Part shown: positions 1-4,602 of the stretch, in pieces
How positions within the stretch are numbered: position 1 is the stretch's first letter
Layout: each line of letters begins with the position of its first letter
Translations under genes and position numbers: made by a program
The notes under the pieces: generated by a model
What the model saw: the letters and a program-made list of their open reading frames with translations, nothing else
What the model was told of the DNA's origin: nothing
Databases searched by the model: none
Source of the DNA: JADGRQ01 sp041476585
GTDB taxonomy: Bacteria > Pseudomonadota > Gammaproteobacteria > Burkholderiales > SG8-39
Reading direction: 5' to 3'
Assembly (NCBI GenBank): GCA_041476585.1
Contig: JBGOTT010000300.1
Location: forward strand, 1-5,183
Length of the DNA: 5,183 bases

Positions 1-17
1 AGAATCAGTTTCGCCAT
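1..17 (-). CDS. Start of a further operon gene, possibly an FHA-domain protein (partial, first six codons only)
   Basis: An ATG at 17-15 opens a minus-strand frame reading M-A-K-L-I-L before the window ends (the last codon, CTN, is leucine whatever the third base). A GGGG run at 24-27, six bases before the ATG, could act as a weak Shine-Dalgarno sequence. The ATG lies 16 bases after the stop of the phosphatase gene, on the same strand, so it would be the third gene of the kinase-phosphatase operon. From memory, betaproteobacterial FHA-domain proteins in such operons often begin with MAKL(I/V)L, and a phosphothreonine reader is the expected partner. The FHA identity is therefore inference from six residues plus context; the existence of a start here is itself only moderately supported. 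Confidence 0.4.
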
Positions 18-33
18 AGCAGACCCCAAACGG

Positions 34-858
34 TCATTTTAGCCATCCAAAGACTTTAGCCATTACGCCCCGTGCGGCCGGGTACTCCTTGACGACCCGC
101 ACGAGTATAACCGAAACGTTATCGCGGCCCCCGTTGTCGTTGGCCATCTGCACCAGCTGCTGCGCGGCGAGCTTGAGGTTTGCGCCGAGCATCGACAGCG
201 CCATGCCGATGTCCTCGTCCTCGACCATGTCGCACAGGCCGTCGGAGCACAGCAGGTAGATATCTCCCGGCCTGGTCTCATACTCGTGGATCTCGGGCTC
301 GACGGTCGGCTCAATGCCGAGCGCGCGCGTCACCAGGTTCTTGTGTTGGGCGGTCTTCGCCCGCTCCGGCGTGATCAGTCCGGCGTCGAGCTGCTCCTGC
401 AGCAGCGAATGATCGCGGGTCACCCGGCTGAACTGGCCGTCGCGCGCGCGATACAGCCGCGAGTCGCCGAGATGCGCAACCATCACCCGGTTGTCGTAGA
501 ACAGGCAGACCACGAGTGTGGTTCCCATACCGGCATACTGCGGCTGGGTCTGTGCGGCCTGGAAGATCGATGTATTCGCCTTCAGCACCTGGTCGCGCAG
601 CAGGCTCTCCGCCACCACGTTATTGCTACCGGCGACGACGTCGTAGGGCCGCACGTCTTGCAGGATCTGTGCAATTTCGGTGGTGATCAGCGTGGTGGCC
701 ATGCCGCTCGCCACCTCGCCAGCGTTGTAGCCGCCCATGCCGTCGGCGAGCACCACCAGGCCGTTGGCGGCGTCTGCGGCGATTGAATCCTCGTTGTTCG
801 AGCGCACCATGCCAGGATCGGTACAGGTAGTGACTTCGAGGGCTTGGCGCAGGTCCAT
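34..858 (-). CDS. PP2C-family Ser/Thr protein phosphatase (Stp/PrpC/PstP type)
   Basis: This soluble, 274-residue, metal-dependent phosphatase should remove phosphate from Ser/Thr residues phosphorylated by the kinase encoded just upstream, resetting the signal and probably acting on the kinase's own activation loop. All core PP2C motifs are visible: RSNNED (19-24), ADGMGG (38-43, metal-binding Asp39/Gly40), GMGTT (110-114), GDSR (131-134), RDHS (148-151), a flap segment with LITPERA (161-167), CSDGL (204-208, Asp206) and GRDN (244-247, Asp246). The length matches bacterial single-domain PP2Cs (about 240-280 residues). There is no signal peptide or transmembrane helix; after the last strand a short basic/hydrophobic tail (about 257-274, ending FGWLK) is the only extra. 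The ATG at 858 is 10 bases after the kinase stop and has no recognisable Shine-Dalgarno sequence, so translation is probably coupled to the kinase. The start fits, because the family's TDxGxxRxxNED motif normally begins within the first 15 or so residues. The family assignment is very secure; the substrate is inferred. Confidence 0.96.
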   Translation of the reverse strand: MDLRQALEVTTCTDPGMVRSNNEDSIAADAANGLVVLADGMGGYNAGEVASGMATTLITTEIAQILQDVRPYDVVAGSNNVVAESLLRDQVLKANTSIFQAAQTQPQYAGMGTTLVVCLFYDNRVMVAHLGDSRLYRARDGQFSRVTRDHSLLQEQLDAGLITPERAKTAQHKNLVTRALGIEPTVEPEIHEYETRPGDIYLLCSDGLCDMVEDEDIGMALSMLGANLKLAAQQLVQMANDNGGRDNVSVILVRVVKEYPAARGVMAKVFGWLK

Positions 859-868
859 CGATCGCGCG

Positions 869-3463
869 CTACAGGCTGATGTCCACGCCGCCGGAGGCGC
901 GGCCTTCCGCGGCGCCGCCGCCGCTGAACGCAGCGCGCAGACCCGCGGCGAACTCCTCGCCCGTCTGGAACCGCTGGTCGGCGTCCTTGCTCATCGCGCG
1001 ATCTAGGAAGGCGACCAGCCCCGCGGGAACCTCCGGGTTCACGCTCAGGATGTCGGTCGGCGGTTCGTTCGAAATCTTGAACATCAGTTGCGCCATCGAT
1101 TCGCCTCCGAACGGCAGCTTGCCGCAAAGCATCTGATAGAGGCTGCCGGCGAGCGAGAAAAGGTCGCTGCGCCCGTCGATCTTCTTTCCGGCAAGCTGCT
1201 CGGGCGACATGTACGAAGGCGTGCCGAGCACCATTCCGGTCTTGGTCTTCGACGAATCGGTCAGCCGCGCAATGCCGAAGTCGGTCACCTTGACCGAGTC
1301 GCTTTCGAGGTGATACATGATGTTCGCGGGCTTGACATCCCGGTGCACCACCGCCTGCTTGTGTGCGTAGCCGAGTGCGTCCGCGACACGCGCGATGATC
1401 GATACGACCTTGTCCATCGGCAGCAGGCTCCCCTGCTTCGTATAGGGCACCAGGTCCGCCCCCTTCAGCAGCTCCATCGCGATGTAGCACAGGTCGTGCT
1501 CCTCGCCGGCGTCGTAGATCGAAACGATGTTCGGATGATTGAGCCGTCCCGCGGTCTCGGCCTCGCGGAAAAAGCGCTCCTTCACCTCGGCGAGTTCGTC
1601 GGCCTCGAACTCCTGCGCGAGCGCCATGGTCTTGATCGCGACCTGGCGCCCGATCTTCGGATCCTTGCCGAGATACACCACCCCCATCGCGCCCTTGCCG
1701 AGCTCTTTTTCCACCTGGTAGCGGCCAAGCATGGGCTTTTCCGAACCACCGCCGAGCACCATTGTTCCGCCAGGATGGCTGGCGCCAGCGCCGCCGAGAA
1801 TGACGGTCTCGGAGAGCTGCTTGGCGCGCGAGAGTTTCTGCTCGAGGTCCCGGTACTTGGGATCGTATTCGTGCATCGTGCGAAACACCGACTCGGCCTT
1901 GTTGAACTGGCGCTTGCGCTCAAAGTCGAGGGCCAGGTTGTACAGGTTGTCCATCACCGCCGGCGACATCGGCACTTGGCGGAACTTGTCCCAGGCGAGG
2001 TCGAGCTGGCCCTGCGCCTGATAAGCGATGCCGAGCATGCGGTTCGATTCCGCGGAGCTCTCGTCGGACTTCAGCTTGGCGCTCTCGGTGACGATGAAGC
2101 GCTTGGTCACCAGCGCCGCGTGGCCGATGACGAGCAGCACGCAAGGCACCATCAGCTGGATCCACATACCCTGTTTCGGCACCACCATCAGCACGAAGTG
2201 GGTAGCGATCAGCGCGGCGAGGATGGCACCGGTGACGGCAGCCGCGGGGCCGGCTGACAGACGCGGCAGCATCACGATCAGGTAGGCCGCAACCAGCAGG
2301 TACACCATCCACGAAGCCAGTTCGCCCCAGGTGGGCGAGACGAAAAAGTGCTCCTGCAGGATCGAGGAGACGGAATGCGCGAGCGTCACGACCGGGTAGG
2401 TGGATGCGGAAACCGGCGTGACGAAACTCGCACCCACGCCTGCAGCGGTCGCACCGATCAGGACGATCTTGTCACGATATTTATCAGCCGGGATCTTGCC
2501 GCTGATCACGTCGTAGAACGAGTCGACCTGGAACGCAGGCCTGCCCTCGCGGTCCTTGTAGAAGTAGGTGTACATCTGTAGCGATGGATCAGTGCCGATC
2601 GCGAGCTTCGAGAGCGACACGCCCTCGCCGGGCCGCACCTTGATGTCCGCCACGCTGAGGTTGAGGCTTTTGGCCGCAATCATCATCGACAGCGAAGGAT
2701 AGAACTGGTCGAAGTATTGCAGCACCAGCGGCTCGAAGCGGATGCTTCCGTCCACGTCCGGTATGGCGTTGAGATGACCCAGGCCGGCCGCGGCGCGGCC
2801 GAGGGCGTCGATCGGGATCTGCACCGACGAGGTCAGCGGCGCAAGTTCGGCACCCGTGGCCTTTACGTCGGCAAGATTGTTCTTCTGCACGAAGTCCGGC
2901 AGCGGCTTGTCAGGCTTTCCGCGCGGCTCGCTGATCGTAAAAAACATCGGCAGCAGCACGTTGCCTGACTTGGTGAAGCTCTCGGCGAGTCTTCGGTCGG
3001 TATTGAGCGCGGCCTCCGCCTCTTTCAGCAGCGCGACGAACTGTCCCAGCTCAGCCGCCTGGGGGGCCGGCGCCGCGCCGGCATCGGCTCCCGCCTGGGG
3101 CGCCGGCACGCTCTTACCCGCAATTTCGAGCAGTCTGCTGATGTACTGGTAACCCGGATCGACCTGGGGCTCGAAGTAAAATACCGTGTTGCCGATCACT
3201 TTGGCCTTCGCTCCGGCGAGCAGATCGGTCAGCTTCGCGAACACCTCGCGCGACCACGGCCACCGGCCGATGTTAGCAATCGAAGTATCGTCAATCGCGA
3301 TGATGGCGATGCGCTCGAGCGGCGCGCGCGAGGAAAACTGCACGCCGATGTCGTAGGCCTTGCGCTCGAGGCTGCGCAACAGGTCGGAGCTGCTGAGAAA
3401 GAGCATCAGCACCACCACCACCGCGCCGAGAAACCAGTCGGTCTTCCAGAATCCGGATTTCAT
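869..3463 (-). CDS. Membrane receptor Ser/Thr protein kinase: CHASE2 - 3 TM - TPR-like - Hanks-type kinase
   Basis: This 864-residue inner-membrane kinase should sense a periplasmic or membrane signal and phosphorylate Ser/Thr on cytoplasmic targets. Domains in order: TM helix (about 11-25); periplasmic CHASE2 domain (about 35-375) with AIDDTSI, GRWPWSRE (66-73), GHLNAIPDVDG (229-239) and KIVLIGATAAG (332-342); three TM helices (about 382-400, 404-428, 432-452); cytoplasmic TPR-like helices (about 473-550); a Gly-rich linker (551-579); and the kinase domain (about 581-846). The kinase has its Gly loop GKGAMG (589-594), Lys611 in VAIK, alphaC Glu634, HRDVKPAN (707-714), DFG (728-730), an activation loop with Thr740 and Thr742, and GTPSYMSPE (747-755). 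It is thus an active RD-type kinase by sequence. Four TM helices place both termini in the cytoplasm. The sensor precedes the kinase, the reverse of PknB-type kinases. A Pro/Ala-rich insert (119-137) interrupts CHASE2, and a Gly-rich tail ends in VDISL. ATG 3463 has a good Shine-Dalgarno sequence. The ligand is unknown. Confidence 0.95.
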   Translation of the reverse strand: MKSGFWKTDWFLGAVVVVLMLFLSSSDLLRSLERKAYDIGVQFSSRAPLERIAIIAIDDTSIANIGRWPWSREVFAKLTDLLAGAKAKVIGNTVFYFEPQVDPGYQYISRLLEIAGKSVPAPQAGADAGAAPAPQAAELGQFVALLKEAEAALNTDRRLAESFTKSGNVLLPMFFTISEPRGKPDKPLPDFVQKNNLADVKATGAELAPLTSSVQIPIDALGRAAAGLGHLNAIPDVDGSIRFEPLVLQYFDQFYPSLSMMIAAKSLNLSVADIKVRPGEGVSLSKLAIGTDPSLQMYTYFYKDREGRPAFQVDSFYDVISGKIPADKYRDKIVLIGATAAGVGASFVTPVSASTYPVVTLAHSVSSILQEHFFVSPTWGELASWMVYLLVAAYLIVMLPRLSAGPAAAVTGAILAALIATHFVLMVVPKQGMWIQLMVPCVLLVIGHAALVTKRFIVTESAKLKSDESSAESNRMLGIAYQAQGQLDLAWDKFRQVPMSPAVMDNLYNLALDFERKRQFNKAESVFRTMHEYDPKYRDLEQKLSRAKQLSETVILGGAGASHPGGTMVLGGGSEKPMLGRYQVEKELGKGAMGVVYLGKDPKIGRQVAIKTMALAQEFEADELAEVKERFFREAETAGRLNHPNIVSIYDAGEEHDLCYIAMELLKGADLVPYTKQGSLLPMDKVVSIIARVADALGYAHKQAVVHRDVKPANIMYHLESDSVKVTDFGIARLTDSSKTKTGMVLGTPSYMSPEQLAGKKIDGRSDLFSLAGSLYQMLCGKLPFGGESMAQLMFKISNEPPTDILSVNPEVPAGLVAFLDRAMSKDADQRFQTGEEFAAGLRAAFSGGGAAEGRASGGVDISL

Positions 3464-3471
3464 GCGTATGG

Positions 3472-3477
3472 CTCCCT
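3472..3477 (-). promoter_or_regulatory. Shine-Dalgarno site of the kinase gene
   Basis: Read on the minus strand this is AGGGAG, eight bases before the ATG at 3463. It is the best ribosome-binding site in the window and supports that ATG as the kinase start; the protein then begins with a short basic segment (MKSGFWK) directly before the first TM helix, as expected for an inside-facing N-terminus. Confidence 0.75.
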
Positions 3478-3517
3478 GTTTCTGTCTTGGTTGTCGGGTC
3501 GGCGGGGAGGCGAACCG

Positions 3518-3523
3518 ATTTTA
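3518..3523 (-). promoter_or_regulatory. Possible second -10 element for the kinase operon
   Basis: The minus strand reads TAAAAT here, five of six matches to the sigma70 -10 consensus, in an otherwise GC-rich stretch. I see no acceptable -35 box 16-18 bases upstream. If used, it would give a leader of about 48 bases before the kinase ATG. It is an alternative to the promoter at 3621-3650; which one is used cannot be decided from sequence. Confidence 0.25.
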
Positions 3524-3576
3524 CGCTAGCCGCCCACATGGCCTGCCGGCCCGGGCGCGTCTGCGGTGGAGAATCG

Positions 3577-3598
3577 CCCCTATCCCCTACAACCCTCC
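3577..3598 (-). other. G-rich leader segment, possible G-quadruplex
   Basis: On the transcribed-sense minus strand this stretch has four guanine runs (GG, GGG, GGGG, GGGG) separated by loops of one, five and three bases. If the promoter at 3621-3650 is used, the segment lies in the 5' leader of the kinase mRNA. It could form a two-layer or bulged three-layer G-quadruplex. It also contains AGGAGGG, a perfect Shine-Dalgarno-like string that is followed by no usable reading frame. Confidence 0.25.
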
Positions 3599-3605
3599 TG
3601 AAAAC
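3597..3605 (-). repeat. Inverted third copy of the 9-bp repeat
   Basis: The plus strand reads CCTGAAAAC, the exact reverse complement of GTTTTCAGG at 3661-3669. It would lie about 9-17 bases downstream of the transcription start predicted from the promoter at 3621-3650. Together with the tandem pair at 3652-3669 it brackets the promoter. The sequence identity is directly seen; any protein-binding role is inference. Confidence 0.45.
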
Positions 3606-3620
3606 AGATGCCTAATACGC

Positions 3621-3650
3621 ATTCTTACAGTTAAGTGTAAGCTGCGTCAA
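3621..3650 (-). promoter_or_regulatory. Candidate sigma70-type promoter of the kinase-phosphatase operon
   Basis: The minus strand has a -35 box TTGACG at 3650-3645 (five of six to consensus), an 18-base spacer and a -10 hexamer AAGAAT at 3626-3621 (four of six), preceded by TG at 3629-3628 in the extended -10 position. Transcription would begin near 3614 and give a leader of about 150 bases before the kinase ATG. The site lies in the only real intergenic gap, upstream of an operon that needs its own promoter, and no terminator separates it from the formyltransferase gene. The -10 hexamer is imperfect, so this is a good candidate and not a certainty. Confidence 0.5.
3624..3641. promoter_or_regulatory. 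Operator-like palindrome overlapping the promoter
   Basis: An 18-bp near-perfect palindrome, CTTACA-GTTAAG-TGTAAG on the plus strand, with 16 of 18 positions symmetric (perfect 6-bp arms plus a central TTAA). It fills most of the spacer and covers the TG and most of the -10 hexamer of the candidate promoter, the place where a dimeric repressor would block RNA polymerase. By a rough count a palindrome this good is expected only about 0.02 times by chance in a gap of this size. I do not recognise the regulator. As RNA it could also form a short 6-bp hairpin, but it has no T-tract and so is not a terminator. Confidence 0.5.
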
Positions 3651-3651
3651 C

Positions 3652-3669
3652 GTTTTCCGGGTTTTCAGG
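3652..3669 (-). repeat. Tandem 9-bp repeat abutting the -35 box
   Basis: The plus strand reads GTTTTCCGG then GTTTTCAGG, two adjacent 9-mers differing at one base, placed between the stop codon of the formyltransferase gene (3670-3672) and the -35 box (3650-3645). Direct repeats with this spacing just upstream of a -35 box are typical of activator half-sites, for example those of OmpR/PhoB-type response regulators, though the motif is not one I recognise. An inverted copy lies at 3597-3605. Confidence 0.45.
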
Positions 3670-4602
3670 CTAGCTGCCTAGGGGGACTCCGGGAGCGATG
3701 CCAGCGGAGGCTGCCAACTCGCTGGCGGCAAGCTTCTTGCCGTCGCCGAGTTTGGCCTTCAGTACCTCGATGCGCCCGCCTTGCGCGGTCACGGTGAAGC
3801 TCGACGAGCCGACCTCGACCACCTCGCCGATCCGGCCCTTCACGCTCCCGAATGTTCGCACGGGATGTTTACGGGAGTCGAAAATCTGCAGCTTCCGGCC
3901 GTTCAACGTCGTCCACGCCCCCGGCGCAGGGTTACAGCCGCGGATCAGGTTGTAGATGAAATCCACGTGGCTCGCCCAGTGGATGCGCGCCTCCGCCTCG
4001 CGGCACCAGCCTTCGTAGCTCGCCAGCGATTCGTTCTGCACCAGTTCACGATGCCTGGCAGCCACCACCAGGTCTGCCGCCTCGAGCATTGCGGCCACAC
4101 CCATCGGAAACAAGCGCTCGAAGTACACCGAGCCGAGCGTGTCATCCGGGCCGATCGGCGTTTCTTTCTGCAGGATCACCGGACCCTCATCGAGGCCGTC
4201 GGTCGGGCGGAAAATGGAGAGTCCGGTCTTGGTCTCGCCGCGGATGATCGGCCAGTTGATCGAGCTCGGACCACGGTACTTCGGCAGCAGCGAAGGGTGG
4301 TACTGGATGGTGCCGCAGCGCGGGATGCCGACGAAGTCCTGCGGCGCGAACTGCAGCACGAACGCCATGATGCCGATGTCAGCCTTCAGCGCGCGCATCG
4401 CCGCATGCGCCTCGGGGTTCTTCAGCGAGGCGAACTGCAAGAGCTTGACGCCGCGTTCCTGGGCCGCGGTCTTGAGCGCGTCCGGCCGTGCGCCCGGCTT
4501 GTCGAGCGCGCAGAACACCCCGGCGACCTCGTCGCCGCGCGCGAGGAACGCTTCGAGCACGGCCTTGCCGAAATCCTGCTGGCCTACGATCGCGATTCTC
4601 AT
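3670..4602 (-). CDS. Formyltransferase-fold protein, resembling the 10-formyl-THF hydrolase domain of formyl-THF dehydrogenase
   Basis: This 310-residue cytoplasmic protein likely binds 10-formyl-tetrahydrofolate or a similar formyl donor and transfers or hydrolyses the formyl group. It has the N-terminal formyltransferase domain (about 1-180; MRIAIVGQQDFG at the start) and a C-terminal FMT_C-like domain (about 205-300; IEVLKAKLGDGKKL). The core YHPSLLPKYRGPSSINW (101-117) and DGLDEG (135-140) hold the family's catalytic His102 and Asp138. The sequence is closer to the hydrolase domain of animal ALDH1L1 (YHPSLLP, SAINW, DGLDTG) than to methionyl-tRNA formyltransferase (NVHASLLP). The catalytic Asn of Fmt, which is Ile in ALDH1L1, is Gln100 here. 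The ATG at 4602 overlaps the frc stop by one base (TGATG), with only a weak purine-rich site upstream, so translation is probably coupled to frc. The partner suggests formyl-CoA/formate metabolism. The fold is secure; the exact reaction is not known. Confidence 0.85.
   Translation of the reverse strand: MRIAIVGQQDFGKAVLEAFLARGDEVAGVFCALDKPGARPDALKTAAQERGVKLLQFASLKNPEAHAAMRALKADIGIMAFVLQFAPQDFVGIPRCGTIQYHPSLLPKYRGPSSINWPIIRGETKTGLSIFRPTDGLDEGPVILQKETPIGPDDTLGSVYFERLFPMGVAAMLEAADLVVAARHRELVQNESLASYEGWCREAEARIHWASHVDFIYNLIRGCNPAPGAWTTLNGRKLQIFDSRKHPVRTFGSVKGRIGEVVEVGSSSFTVTAQGGRIEVLKAKLGDGKKLAASELAASAGIAPGVPLGS

Noticed and set aside
1088..2257. Long plus-strand open frame (389 codons) opposite the kinase gene
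   Set aside because: Its translation is rich in His, Arg and Leu with no recognisable domain, and it lies wholly antisense to a kinase gene with all catalytic motifs. Long antisense frames are common opposite GC-rich genes.
3291..3539. Minus-strand frame starting at ATG 3539 and overlapping the kinase start
   Set aside because: No Shine-Dalgarno sequence, Arg-rich translation without a domain, and most of it lies out of frame inside the kinase's first TM helix and CHASE2 coding region.
3587..3622. An 11-codon leader frame (MRIRHLFSGGL) in the kinase upstream region
   Set aside because: Its ATG lies within the candidate -10 element, upstream of the predicted transcript start, and it has no ribosome-binding site. 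It is worth revisiting only if the true start lies further upstream.
3624..3669. Rho-independent terminator after the formyltransferase gene
   Set aside because: The 6-bp palindrome is AT-rich and has no following T-tract, and the tandem 9-mers do not form a hairpin with each other; no convincing terminator is visible.
3670..4602. Housekeeping methionyl-tRNA formyltransferase (fmt)
   Set aside because: The fold matches, but the catalytic-loop sequence (QYHPSLLP) resembles formyl-THF dehydrogenase more than Fmt (NVHASLLP), there is no def neighbour, and the gene is coupled to frc.
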